In this document: one piece after another, positions 1-7,317 of the stretch
How the letters are laid out: every line of letters starts with the position of its first letter
Numbering within the stretch: position 1 is the stretch's first letter
DNA from: Bacillota bacterium
GTDB lineage: Bacteria > Bacillota > Bacilli > Bacillales > Cytobacillaceae
NCBI GenBank assembly: GCA_030705745.1
Contig: JAUZPT010000062.1
Location: 1-10,873, forward strand
DNA: 10,873 nucleotides
Reading direction: 5' to 3'
Notes under the pieces: model-generated
Database searches by the model: none
Seen by the model: only the letters and a program-made list of their open reading frames with translations
Told to the model about the DNA's origin: nothing
Position numbers and translations under genes: made by a program

Positions 1-2
1 AA

Positions 3-548
3 CGTTACGAGAATGAAGACGTCAATCTACTGCAAATACAGCAAAGGGTGCTGGAACTACTCTGGATCGCATCGCGTGTGATGAGCGAAATGGGTGTTGA
101 AACGGATACGCCTCTCTATTCATTTCAAGCGCAAGATTTTCGTCAGCTGCGCGCGGAAACAAGCAATCTGCTTGACCGAATGCGGCAGTCGTATGTGGAG
201 CATTATGAACGGCTGGAGGCAGATTCGATTCATAAGATCAAACAATATATCATCGAACACTCCCACGAGGATATTTCTCTCGACGCGTTAGGAAAAAAAG
301 TGGGCTTAAGTCCGATTTACATTAGCAAAATTTTCAAAGAGAAGCTCGGAGTCAATTATATCGATTTTTTAACAGAATGCCGCATCGGAAAAGCGAAGAA
401 ACTGATGGGCGATCCGGAGAAAAGCATAAAGGAAATTACATATGAGGTCGGCTATCACGAACCGAACTATTTCAGTAAGGTGTTCAAAAAAATGTGCGGC
501 ACTTCACCGAAAGATTATCGGAAGACGCTACTGGGTAAAAAAGGCTGA
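3..548 (+). CDS. AraC-family DNA-binding regulator, C-terminal part (YesN-type response regulator likely)
   Basis: The reading frame is open from the left edge, so the gene begins upstream; the GTG at position 48 is an internal codon, not the start. About 181 residues are visible. The last 100 form a typical AraC double helix-turn-helix. The first helix pair runs around SLDALGKKVGLSPIYISKIF. The second ends in the family signature with GYHEPNYFSKVFKK and a terminal GTSPKDYRK. The preceding stretch is helical and charged, like the linker of YesN response regulators, but the receiver domain would lie outside the window. A xylose-binding lipoprotein gene starts 36 bp after the stop, so the regulator probably belongs to a xylose-sensing locus; LytS/YesN two-component pairs working with a XylF-like sensor are known from Clostridium. 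The AraC domain is certain; the response-regulator assignment is inferred. Confidence 0.85.
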   Translation, partial: RYENEDVNLLQIQQRVLELLWIASRVMSEMGVETDTPLYSFQAQDFRQLRAETSNLLDRMRQSYVEHYERLEADSIHKIKQYIIEHSHEDISLDALGKKVGLSPIYISKIFKEKLGVNYIDFLTECRIGKAKKLMGDPEKSIKEITYEVGYHEPNYFSKVFKKMCGTSPKDYRKTLLGKKG

Positions 549-584
549 TGTGTGGAGAGACTTAACGGAAAAGGAGAGAGGAGA

Positions 585-1703
585 ATGGGACGAGTTTTGA
601 TTCATGTTAGGCTGATTCTGCTCATAGTAGCTCTATTCTGCGGTGTCTCGTCTTGCCAAAAAGATGGAGAAAGTACTATGGGGCGGGTGAACCTTACTAA
701 GGTGTCACAATCCCCAAAACCCGTCGGCGGGAAAGCATTTGAAAAGAAAAAGATCAAAATCGGTTTCTCTATGGATACCCTACTGGAGGAACGTTGGTTG
801 AGGGACAGAGAACTGTTCAAAAAGGCAGTGGAAGCATTAGGTGCGGAAGTGGAGATTATGGCGGCGAACGGGGATGACTCGCTACAAATTTCACAAGCTG
901 AAACCATGATCAGTCAAGGAGTCGATCTCCTTGTTGTCGTTCCTCACAATGCTGAGGCTACTGCAACGATTGTCAATAAGGCCCACTTGGCGGGTATTAA
1001 GGTGCTCGCATACGATCGCCTCATTAAAAATGCTAATATAGACTTGTACGTTTCCTTTGACAATGAACAGGTAGGAGAACTGCAAGCGAAAGCGATCACA
1101 AGATTGGTTCCAAAAGGGAAATATGTATACATTGGAGGAGCCGTTACGGACAATAATGCCCATTTATTCAAAAAGGGTGTATTCAACGTACTTCAGCCGT
1201 TAATAGACAAGGGTGACATAAAGGTCGTATATGATCAGTGGACCAAGGACTGGACACCTGCAAATGCATTTTTAAACATGAAAGCTGCTCTTAAAGCTAA
1301 TGATAATCGAATCGACGCTGTCATCGCCGCGAATGACGCAACAGCTGGTGGCGTCATTCAGGCACTCGAGGAGAAAGGGCTCGCTGGTAAAATCCCAGTT
1401 GCTGGTCAAGACGCTGAGCTTGCGGCAGCGCAGAGGATCGTAAAAGGTACACAGACGATGACCGTATATAAGCCGATCAGTACGTTAACCCAAAAAGCGG
1501 CTGAGCTTGCGGTCAAACTTGCAAAAGGCGAAAATATAAGTGCAGACAGGAAGGTGGACAACGGAAAAATCGAAGTTCCATCCGTTTTACTCTCTCCGAT
1601 AGCAGTCGATAGGTCCAATATCGACAAGACGATCATCGCAGACGGCTTTCATTCAAGGCAAGATGTTTATAAGAACGTAAGGTCTTACTCATCAATACAT
1701 TAG
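585..1703 (+). CDS. xylF: D-xylose-binding lipoprotein, ABC-type substrate-binding protein (XylF-like)
   Basis: This is a periplasmic-binding-protein-like sugar receptor, 372 residues. I chose the ATG at 585 over the upstream GTG at 552 because AAAGGAG at 570-576 precedes it and the protein then opens with a proper lipoprotein signal: basic start, hydrophobic core (residues 10-19) and lipobox V21-S22-S23-C24. The mature part follows E. coli XylF closely, with IKIGFSMD, ERW..DR, ANGDDSLQ.SQ, ISQGVDLLVVVPHN, VLAYDRLI, YVSFDNEQVGELQAKA, DNNAHLF, AANDATAGGVIQAL, VAGQDAEL and GTQTMTVYKPI. These include the residues of the sugar pocket. It would bind xylose at the outer membrane face, feeding an XylGH transporter or a LytS-type sensor kinase. 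It directly follows a regulator gene, probably as one transcript. No xylG or xylH follows; a terminator does. Confidence 0.88.
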   Translation: MGRVLIHVRLILLIVALFCGVSSCQKDGESTMGRVNLTKVSQSPKPVGGKAFEKKKIKIGFSMDTLLEERWLRDRELFKKAVEALGAEVEIMAANGDDSLQISQAETMISQGVDLLVVVPHNAEATATIVNKAHLAGIKVLAYDRLIKNANIDLYVSFDNEQVGELQAKAITRLVPKGKYVYIGGAVTDNNAHLFKKGVFNVLQPLIDKGDIKVVYDQWTKDWTPANAFLNMKAALKANDNRIDAVIAANDATAGGVIQALEEKGLAGKIPVAGQDAELAAAQRIVKGTQTMTVYKPISTLTQKAAELAVKLAKGENISADRKVDNGKIEVPSVLLSPIAVDRSNIDKTIIADGFHSRQDVYKNVRSYSSIH

Positions 1704-1712
1704 TATAAATTT

Positions 1713-1733
1713 CCTGGCACGGTCCACACCGGT
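1713..1733. repeat. Possible degenerate copy of the GTGCC-GGCAC repeat
   Basis: The segment begins CCTGGCAC and continues into a short CGGT/ACCG hairpin. The same eight bases form the right arm of the long hairpin at 9959-10008. The shared core is short, so this may be chance. It lies where transporter genes would be expected after xylF, so it could mark a rearrangement scar. Confidence 0.2.
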
Positions 1734-1762
1734 TACCCATACGTTACTGGTACTAAAATAAG

Positions 1763-1797
1763 AAAAGCACATCTGGAATATTCCAGATGTGCTTTTT
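1763..1797. terminator. Bidirectional intrinsic terminator between xylF and the 1844-2386 gene
   Basis: A perfect 17-bp inverted repeat (1763-1779 with 1780-1796) carries AAAA on the left and TTTTT on the right, so it reads as a Rho-independent terminator on both strands. It ends the xylF transcript 60 bp after its stop and faces the end of the convergent membrane-protein gene. Confidence 0.9.
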
Positions 1798-1843
1798 ATT
1801 TGAAATTTCTACTAGCTCTAGTAATTGCATTAAATATTGTAGC

Positions 1844-2386
1844 TTACTTTTCGAAGATTAAATCTGCATTTTTTTCAACCGTAAAGGTTTTTCCTTTTTT
1901 TAATAAGAAAGAATAGTAGGATATGAAATAAGCAGCTAGAATAAAGAAAACTGCTCTCGTTGAAGGGTCTCTGGTGAATTGTTGGCTGTACATCGATGGA
2001 TCTGATGATGAATTTGCCGCTGTAGCCGTGAATAAATAGGTGAGCCTATAAGCAAAACGGGATAAAAAGAGTACTAATGTTAAAAACTCGATCCAAATAT
2101 GGGTTCTGTAAAAAAGTTTCCCTTGTCTGACCTCAAATAAACTATGCCGGATTGCATACCTAGTAAGGATAAGGCCCAAGATAATGCCGGCTATGTCATA
2201 CCAATATGAATTTGGATGAGTAGCGCTTGCACCAAGGAGAAAGAGGGACACGATTGAAAGGATTGCAATTCTGAAGATAAGTTTTCTTGATTGGAAAAAT
2301 TGAAAACCAATGCTACGCCTAATTCTGCGATATAATATAAAAAGTATTAAGAGAATAGGCATTAAGTATTGAAGTATTGTTTGCAA
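1844..2386 (-). CDS. Multi-pass membrane protein of unknown function
   Basis: A 180-residue protein with about five hydrophobic segments (roughly residues 3-18, 38-54, 64-80, 98-116 and 146-162) and a basic RRIRRS stretch after the first. I chose the TTG at 2386 because AAGGAG at 2400-2395 sits 8 bp before it; the GTG at 2395 overlaps that ribosome site and is too close. The layout, with a short TM1, R-I-R-R-S-I-G-F-Q, then H-P-..-Y..D..G, and R-T-H near the middle, is loosely like the CcdC-like DUF1453 membrane proteins, but I do not recognise it firmly. There is no catalytic signature. It stands alone, with its own promoter at 2424-2452 and the shared terminator at 1763-1797. Confidence 0.75.
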   Translation of the reverse strand: MQTILQYLMPILLILFILYRRIRRSIGFQFFQSRKLIFRIAILSIVSLFLLGASATHPNSYWYDIAGIILGLILTRYAIRHSLFEVRQGKLFYRTHIWIEFLTLVLFLSRFAYRLTYLFTATAANSSSDPSMYSQQFTRDPSTRAVFFILAAYFISYYSFLLKKGKTFTVEKNADLIFEK

Positions 2387-2423
2387 TATATTCACTCCTT
2401 AGATAAACTACATAAACAATTCC

Positions 2424-2452
2424 ATTATAGAGGAAAAATGGTAATTCCGAAA
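2424..2452 (-). promoter_or_regulatory. Likely sigma A promoter for the 1844-2386 gene
   Basis: The minus strand reads a perfect TATAAT at 2429-2424, about 37 bp before the TTG start, but the -35 at 2452-2447 (TTTCGG) is poor. A 6-bp inverted repeat, TGAAAT-GTG-ATTTCA at 2456-2470, lies just upstream and could be an operator, which would fit a promoter with a weak -35. Confidence 0.4.
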
Positions 2453-2510
2453 GAGTGAAATGTGATTTCAAGGTTCAAACAATCACCAATACATCATTCG
2501 CGGGTGAAAC

Positions 2511-2543
2511 AAACACCCGATACAAAATATGTGTCGGGTGTTT
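2511..2543 (-). terminator. Intrinsic terminator of the glycosyltransferase gene
   Basis: A 14-bp stem with one G-U pair (2511-2524 with 2530-2543, core AAACACCCGA/TCGGGTGTTT) lies about 60 bp after the gene's stop. On the minus strand it is followed by a moderately T-rich TTTGTTTC. A third copy of the core, CGGGTG at 2501-2506, could pair with the same CACCCG (2514-2519), giving an alternative shorter hairpin. Confidence 0.65.
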
Positions 2544-2605
2544 CATAAATGGGTATAAATGAGCATTCGCCAAGAAGTAATCAATCCGTCTCACTTACAG
2601 TACAA

Positions 2606-3751
2606 TCAGGACGAAATAGTTGCTGCAACTTCATACGAATTTTTGCCAACTTCCAACATGAACTCTAGAATGTCTTCGGCCGCATGGATATTAATAAACT
2701 CCCGCTGGCTTTTGATGATATAGTTTAATCTTTCGCCGTCATTTTCAAGCAGTTCATTCATCGTATCCTTGAGGTCGCTAATATTTTTGCAAACGACACC
2801 AAGATTTGATTTGGCCGCGAATGAAGGATTATCTTCTTCCTGACCCGGCAAAGCTCCTGTAATGATCAATGGGGTATTGGAAGCGATCGCTTCAAACATG
2901 ACATTTGGGCTGCCTCTTGTAAATGCGATATCAGAATCAAGCATAAGGTCCTGAATGTTTTTGGTGAACCCGTAAATTTCTACTTTATTTCCGTATTTGC
3001 TTTTAAGAGAATTTTCAAGTTTCGCTTTTAATTTTGCATTTCTACCTGCAACGATTTTTATTGTACAATTGAAGTTGTCCAATAAGTTTTCAGCGATGTT
3101 TTGCATATTTCCGACACCTTCGCCGCCGCTCATGATCAAGCATTTTAAAGGAGTGCCTTTTTTGTAGCTAAACATCTTTTTTGGATTTTGTGATTTTCGG
3201 TAAAATCTGGAACGGACAGGGAAACCCAATACTTTGATTTTTTCAGGGGGAATTCCGTAATCAATACATTTTTCCTTGGCTTCCTTGGTGGGACTAATAA
3301 TAAAATCTGCTCGTTTATCCGCCCAAAGTGGATAAATATTGACAAGATCTGCTATAAGTATCATAAAAGGAATTTTTAATTGCTGCTTCTCAAGTATGTT
3401 TAGGACAGATCCGTTGAAATTCGGATGGACGGATAAAATCAAATCCGGTTTGATTTTATCGATTAATTTCAGGAAGTTTGTTTTAATCAACGATTCAATT
3501 AAGTCGTTAACCAATGAAGGTTTAACGGAAGACAAATTCCAAACCATTTTCCAAAGGCCTTCCGCTCTTCTTGTAATTGGTCCATAGGATTTACCCATGC
3601 CTGAAAGAATTTGACCACCCATTGAAAAGCCGTCAACAACATGTATTTTAAGATCATGGTCATCACCAATCTTTTCACACAAAGATTCTGTAATGCTTTT
3701 ATGTCCATGTCCGGTATTATCAGAAGAAATAATTAGAATATTTTTTGTCAT
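2606..3751 (-). CDS. MGDG-synthase/MurG-like glycosyltransferase (GT28 type)
   Basis: A 381-residue GT-B glycosyltransferase. The N-terminal Rossmann half opens with ILIISSDNTGHGHKSI (residues 5-20), matching the lipid-acceptor glycine/histidine loop of the MGDG-synthase family. It continues with SVHPNFNG (107-114) and the domain-closing VLGFPVRSRFY (174-184). The donor-binding half has LIMSGGEGVGNMQ (205-217), VAGRN, YGFTKNIQDLMLDSDIAFTRG (260-280) and GQEEDNPSF (303-311). Bacillus UgtP of this family makes glucosyl-diacylglycerol at the membrane, as glycolipid and lipoteichoic acid anchor. Here the usual P-G-G-x-T of the donor loop is replaced by R-G-S-P-N, so the exact acceptor and sugar are open. 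The ATG start is conserved-looking but its ribosome site is weak. The divergent neighbour is an MFS transporter. Confidence 0.82.
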   Translation of the reverse strand: MTKNILIISSDNTGHGHKSITESLCEKIGDDHDLKIHVVDGFSMGGQILSGMGKSYGPITRRAEGLWKMVWNLSSVKPSLVNDLIESLIKTNFLKLIDKIKPDLILSVHPNFNGSVLNILEKQQLKIPFMILIADLVNIYPLWADKRADFIISPTKEAKEKCIDYGIPPEKIKVLGFPVRSRFYRKSQNPKKMFSYKKGTPLKCLIMSGGEGVGNMQNIAENLLDNFNCTIKIVAGRNAKLKAKLENSLKSKYGNKVEIYGFTKNIQDLMLDSDIAFTRGSPNVMFEAIASNTPLIITGALPGQEEDNPSFAAKSNLGVVCKNISDLKDTMNELLENDGERLNYIIKSQREFINIHAAEDILEFMLEVGKNSYEVAATISS

Positions 3752-3793
3752 CTTACGAGTACCAAGCCTTTCTTACGTACACATTATTACTTA

Positions 3794-3799
3794 ATCATA
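3794..3799 (-). promoter_or_regulatory. Possible extended -10 promoter for the glycosyltransferase gene
   Basis: The minus strand reads TGTTATGAT, an extended -10 (TG-n-TATGAT), about 45 bp before the ATG in the A/T-rich divergent spacer (3752-3940). No good -35 is seen. On the plus strand, CATAAT at 3869-3874 could serve the MFS gene, again without a clear -35. Confidence 0.35.
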
Positions 3800-3940
3800 A
3801 CAAATTAATATGAAAATGATGCAACAAAAATGAATTTATAATAAATTTTTAACATTCATGGCTTTTTTCATAATTTTAATAAAAGAGGAACAGTTCTTTC
3901 ATTTTAATTAAATCAGGAAGTAAAGGAGTATTACCTTATT

Positions 3941-5323
3941 TTGAGAATCATTTATACTATATTCGTATTTATCGCACTTGCTGCTTTTGATAATATAATA
4001 ATCGGTTTATTTCCGCCACTATTTCAAACCATTGCAAAGGATTTAAACGTAGGAATCGATAAAATGGGAATCATCTCCGCTGTAACCATTTTAGTAACTG
4101 CACTTTCTTCCGTTTATTGGGGCTATTTATCCGGAAAAATAAAACGCAAGAAACTGATCATTATTGGAACGTTAATCTGGGTGCTATCGATATTTTTGAC
4201 TTCAATCAGCCAAAGTTATTTGCAGCTTTTATTATGCCAGGTAGGAACAGGGATTGGACTAGGTTGCATTGCATCAATCGGGTTTAGCGTTTTGACGGAT
4301 TCCATACCTTATAAATACCGAGGATTGATACTAAGCCTTTGGGGCATGACTCAGGGCTTGGGCGGAATAATAGGATCTTTGATGGCCTCACTTATCGCAC
4401 CAGCTTCCAATTGGAGGACGCCATTTACAATCGTCGGATTTATCGGCTTTTTTTTGATTATCCTTTATCTTTTTGTAAAAGAACCTGCTCGCGGTGGGTC
4501 TGATCCGGAATTGCAATCACTCATTAAAAAAGGAAAATCCTACAATTATATTATAGAGCCTAAGCAAATTTTAGCAATCATTTTCAAGGGAAGCAATTTA
4601 TATCTTGTGTTGCAAGCTTTCTTTATGAACATAACGACAGGCAGTCTCATTTGGCTTCCCACACTTTACATATTTAAAATTCAGCAGGAGGGATACGATT
4701 TAAATACAGCGATGATCGCTTCGGGTTATCTTTATGCGCTGTTTCAGATTGGTGGCATGACCTCAATTTACTTTGGCCATCTTGGTGATAAATTTCAAAG
4801 TAAAAACTTAAAGGGGAGAGCTCATTTAACTGCAGCATTTGTCTTTCTTACCATGCCACTATATATTCTTATGTTTATTGTTCCTATGTCTAATCTATCC
4901 TTGCCACATGATAGCAATGCATTCATCATCTTGGTAAGTTTAATCAAACAAATGGTAATGAACCCCTGGATTGCTTTGTTATTTGTGTTATCTTTTTTTG
5001 CTTCAGCTGCTCAATCGGCGAACACACCAAACTGGCTTGCTCTCATAACCGAAGTAAACCTTCCAGAGCATAGGGGGACAGCCTTTAGTGTCGCAAATCT
5101 TTCCAATAGCTTAGGCAGGACCCTCGGAAACGTGGGAGTTGGCATAGTGCTTGGTATTGTTTCGATTCGTACACATGAACCGAACAGCTACATTATCACC
5201 TTATCTTTATTACAAATTTTTCTTATTCCATCTGCACTTTGTTATTTGAAAATGGCCAGCCATAATGTTAAGGATATACAAAATGTGAAAAAGGAACTGA
5301 AACATCGAGCGGGAAAAAACTAA
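3941..5323 (+). CDS. Major facilitator superfamily transporter
   Basis: A 460-residue transporter with about twelve hydrophobic segments in two halves. The loop between helices 2 and 3 holds the MFS motif A, GYLSGKIKRKK (residues 61-71), and a related GHLGDKF appears in the second half. Helix 4 has G-T-G-I-G-L-G, and helix 5 the glycine-rich GMTQGLGGIIGS. The start is TTG at 3941, with AAAGGAG at 3922-3928. The spacing of 12 is long, so ATT at 3938 (spacing 9) cannot be excluded. The substrate is not evident. The divergent partner is a glycolipid-type glycosyltransferase, and in Staphylococcus aureus such an enzyme (YpfP) pairs with the MFS flippase LtaA, so lipid or glycolipid export is one possibility and drug or metabolite efflux the other. 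Confidence 0.85.
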   Translation: MRIIYTIFVFIALAAFDNIIIGLFPPLFQTIAKDLNVGIDKMGIISAVTILVTALSSVYWGYLSGKIKRKKLIIIGTLIWVLSIFLTSISQSYLQLLLCQVGTGIGLGCIASIGFSVLTDSIPYKYRGLILSLWGMTQGLGGIIGSLMASLIAPASNWRTPFTIVGFIGFFLIILYLFVKEPARGGSDPELQSLIKKGKSYNYIIEPKQILAIIFKGSNLYLVLQAFFMNITTGSLIWLPTLYIFKIQQEGYDLNTAMIASGYLYALFQIGGMTSIYFGHLGDKFQSKNLKGRAHLTAAFVFLTMPLYILMFIVPMSNLSLPHDSNAFIILVSLIKQMVMNPWIALLFVLSFFASAAQSANTPNWLALITEVNLPEHRGTAFSVANLSNSLGRTLGNVGVGIVLGIVSIRTHEPNSYIITLSLLQIFLIPSALCYLKMASHNVKDIQNVKKELKHRAGKN

Positions 5324-5326
5324 AAG

Positions 5327-5366
5327 AAAAAGTGTGCTGACCGAAATACGGTCTGTACACTTTTTT
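5327..5366 (+). terminator. Intrinsic terminator of the MFS gene
   Basis: A hairpin just after the stop: AAAAAGTGT and GACCG on the left pair with CGGTC and ACACTTTTT on the right, with one T-T mismatch and one G-U pair, a 5-base loop at 5344-5348 and a run of six T. Confidence 0.85.
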
Positions 5367-5445
5367 CATTTTATAGGGATGAAGGTGAGCTTGACTGAAT
5401 ACAATGGAGTAATCACATAAGCAAGCTGTGTGGAGAATAAATTTA

Positions 5446-5487
5446 AATCAATACTTTAATTATAATTATTATAAAAAAGTATTGATT
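5446..5487. repeat. 12-bp perfect inverted repeat framing the PerR box
   Basis: AATCAATACTTT (5446-5457) and AAAGTATTGATT (5476-5487) are exact reverse complements. Their centre lies within one base of the PerR box centre. The right arm ends in the TTGATT that I take as the -35 of the katA promoter, so the left arm offers the same -35 on the other strand. Confidence 0.75.
5460..5474. promoter_or_regulatory. PerR operator (Per box) of katA
   Basis: TTATAATTATTATAA is an exact match to the Bacillus Per box TTATAATnATTATAA. PerR with Fe or Mn represses such sites, and peroxide oxidation of its histidines releases it. The box lies 69 bp before the catalase start and next to the -35, so binding would block RNA polymerase. 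The box also contains TATAAT, which could itself be a -10 of a weaker promoter. Confidence 0.9.
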
Positions 5488-5509
5488 ATTTCATGGTATA
5501 TGTTATTGT
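5482..5509 (+). promoter_or_regulatory. Likely sigma A promoter of katA
   Basis: TTGATT (5482-5487) as -35, a 16-bp spacer, and TATTGT (5504-5509) as -10 with an upstream TG giving the extended form TG-T-TATTGT. Transcription would start near 5516, a short leader before the ribosome site GAGGTGA. TAGAAT at 5517-5522 is an alternative -10. Confidence 0.5.
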
Positions 5510-5543
5510 GTAGTTATAGAATAAACTAATGAGGTGATTTCGT

Positions 5544-7001
5544 ATGACGACGAAAAAAGAGCAATTGACAACGAGCTGGGGAGCCCCCGTCGGTGACAAT
5601 CAAAACTCAATGACGGCAGGTTCACGCGGTCCTACATTACTTCAAGACGTCCATCTGCTTGAAAAATTGGCCCATTTTAATCGGGAACGTGTTCCTGAAC
5701 GTGTAGTGCATGCGAAAGGTGCAGGAGCACATGGATATTTCGAAGTGACGAAGGATGTTACAAACTATACAAAAGCAAAATTTTTGTCGGATGTGGGTAA
5801 ACGGACTCCACTATTTGTGCGATTTTCTACGGTTGCAGGTGAAAACGGTTCTGCCGATTCGGTTCGTGATCCGCGCGGATTTGCGGTAAAGTTTTATACG
5901 GAAGATGGAAACTATGATTTGGTAGGGAACAATACGCCAGTATTTTTTATTCGGGATGCGATTAAATTTCCAGACTTCATACATACTCAAAAACGCCATC
6001 CTGCAACACATTTGAAAAATCCAAACGCTGTTTGGGATTTCTGGTCTTTGTCACCCGAATCGTTGCACCAGGTCACCATTTTAATGTCTGATCGCGGTAT
6101 TCCTGCCACGTATCGCCATATGCACGGGTTTGGAAGCCATACGTTCAAATGGGTAAATGCAGAGGGTGAAGGTGTGTGGATAAAATACCATTTTAAAACC
6201 GAACAGGGAGTTAAAAACCTTTCATCCGATGTAGCGGCGAAAATTGCCGGAGAAAATCCTGATTATCATACAGAAGATTTATTTAATGCGATTGAAAAAG
6301 GCGATTTTCCTTCGTGGAAGGTGTATGTCCAAATCATGCCACTTGAACATGCAGACACCTATCGCTTCGATCCATTCGATGTAACGAAAGTTTGGTCACA
6401 AAAGGATTATCCACTACAGGAAGTGGGACGGATGGTATTGAACCGTAACCCTGAGAACTATTTTGCTGAAGTCGAGCAGGCGACATTCTCGCCTGGAACA
6501 CTTGTACCAGGCATTGATGTTTCACCGGATAAGATGCTGCAAGGTAGATTATTTGCATACCATGATGCCCACCGCTACCGTGTAGGAGCCAACCATCAGG
6601 CGCTGCCAATCAATCGTGCACGTAATGAAGTGAATAACTATCAGCGAGATGGGCAAATGCGGTTTGACAACAATGGAGGCGGGGCGGTTTATTATGAACC
6701 AAACAGCGTTGGAGGGCCGAAGGAAAGCCATGAAAACAAGCAGGCATCGTATGCGGTGTCAGGCGTCGCCGATAGCGTGCCATATGACGAACATGATCAC
6801 TATACACAGGCAGGAGACTTATATCGACTGTTGAGCGAAGAGGAAAGAAAGCGCCTTGTTCAAAATGTGGTGAATAGCATGAAACCTGTTGAAAGTGAAG
6901 AAATTAAACTGCGGCAAATTCAGCATTTCATAAAGGCTGATCCGGATTACGGAAAACGTGTCGCAAATGGGCTCGGATTAGCACTGGAGCAAAACGTATA
7001 A
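5544..7001 (+). CDS. katA: Vegetative heme catalase KatA
   Basis: A monofunctional heme catalase of 485 residues, the normal length of the small-subunit (clade 3) type. It splits hydrogen peroxide into water and oxygen in the cytoplasm. The key parts are all present: catalytic His56 in [14 protein letters not shown], the [10 protein letters not shown] and [19 protein letters not shown] blocks, the active-site Asn in [11 protein letters not shown] (N129/N130), and the proximal heme-ligand motif R-L-F-A-Y (335-339, Tyr339) in [12 protein letters not shown]. The start ATG follows GAGGTGA at 5531-5537 with a 6-bp gap. The exact PerR box upstream makes peroxide induction very likely, as for B. subtilis katA. 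It is a single-gene unit closed by the terminator at 7013-7069. Nothing looks damaged. Confidence 0.97.
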   Translation: MTTKKEQLTTSWGAPVGDNQNSMTAGSRGPTLLQDVHLLEKLAHFNRERVPERVVHAKGAGAHGYFEVTKDVTNYTKAKFLSDVGKRTPLFVRFSTVAGENGSADSVRDPRGFAVKFYTEDGNYDLVGNNTPVFFIRDAIKFPDFIHTQKRHPATHLKNPNAVWDFWSLSPESLHQVTILMSDRGIPATYRHMHGFGSHTFKWVNAEGEGVWIKYHFKTEQGVKNLSSDVAAKIAGENPDYHTEDLFNAIEKGDFPSWKVYVQIMPLEHADTYRFDPFDVTKVWSQKDYPLQEVGRMVLNRNPENYFAEVEQATFSPGTLVPGIDVSPDKMLQGRLFAYHDAHRYRVGANHQALPINRARNEVNNYQRDGQMRFDNNGGGAVYYEPNSVGGPKESHENKQASYAVSGVADSVPYDEHDHYTQAGDLYRLLSEEERKRLVQNVVNSMKPVESEEIKLRQIQHFIKADPDYGKRVANGLGLALEQNV

Positions 7002-7012
7002 ATAATATCATA

Positions 7013-7069
7013 AAAAGCTTGAACCTTGGTGTAAAAAACAATCATTCGCCAAGGTTCGGCTTTTTTTTT
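7013..7069. terminator. Terminator of katA, probably bidirectional
   Basis: GAACCTTGG (7021-7029) pairs with CCAAGGTTC (7049-7057), extended by AAAAGC/GCTTTT with a small internal loop, then nine T. On the minus strand it reads out into AAGCTTTTT, so before the IS insertion it probably also ended the convergent gene now at 8588-8917. Confidence 0.85.
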
Positions 7070-7205
7070 GTGGAAAAGAGGGTGATATTTCCATGCGTAT
7101 GATAGGATATACCTATAAAACTTTATGTAACTGTATGTAATTTTTTTATCATTTCATGCGAGAATACACCTTCCTCAACGAAGTAGGGAGGGGATGAATC
7201 GCCTT

Positions 7206-7241
7206 CGAACAAGGGGTGGCTTACGCCACCTCATTTGTTCG
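7206..7241 (+). repeat. Left-end (LE) subterminal hairpin of the IS605-type element
   Basis: CGAACAA (7206-7212) pairs with TTGTTCG (7235-7241), and GGGGTGGC (7213-7220) with GCCACCTC (7225-7232), with a two-base bulge and a TTAC loop. Imperfect subterminal hairpins of this kind are what TnpA recognises on the single strand. The 7071-7317 stretch otherwise has no gene. Confidence 0.7.
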
Positions 7242-7270
7242 ACAATCCTCTTTATCGAACTCACGTTCTG

Positions 7271-7279
7271 TGATAAAAT
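7271..7279 (+). promoter_or_regulatory. Possible extended -10 promoter for tnpB
   Basis: TGATAAAAT fits an extended -10 (TG-n-TAAAAT) about 40 bp before the tnpB start. TATAAA at 7285-7290 is an alternative. No convincing -35 is seen. Confidence 0.35.
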
Positions 7280-7317
7280 GATACTATAAAAGTAACGAAT
7301 GGTTGGGGGTGCTATCG

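Noticed and set aside
552..584. Upstream GTG extension of the xylF-like gene
   Set aside because: It has no ribosome site and would place 11 charged residues before a complete lipoprotein signal; ATG 585 has AAAGGAG.
2501..2519. CGGGTG/CACCCG short hairpin as a riboswitch or attenuator
   Set aside because: It lies downstream of a gene and upstream of a promoter; it is better read as an alternative pairing within the terminator.
5379..5420. Short frame of 13 codons (MKVSLTEYNG...) between the MFS gene and katA
   Set aside because: Very short, without a clear ribosome site or homology; treated as chance.
6334..6834. Several short frames on both strands inside katA
   Set aside because: They lie within a perfectly conserved catalase frame and have no start signals; they are shadows.
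7102..7118. Small palindrome ATAGG-ATATA-CCTAT near the left flank of the IS element
   Set aside because: Only five base pairs in A/T-rich sequence, with no link to a gene or the element end.
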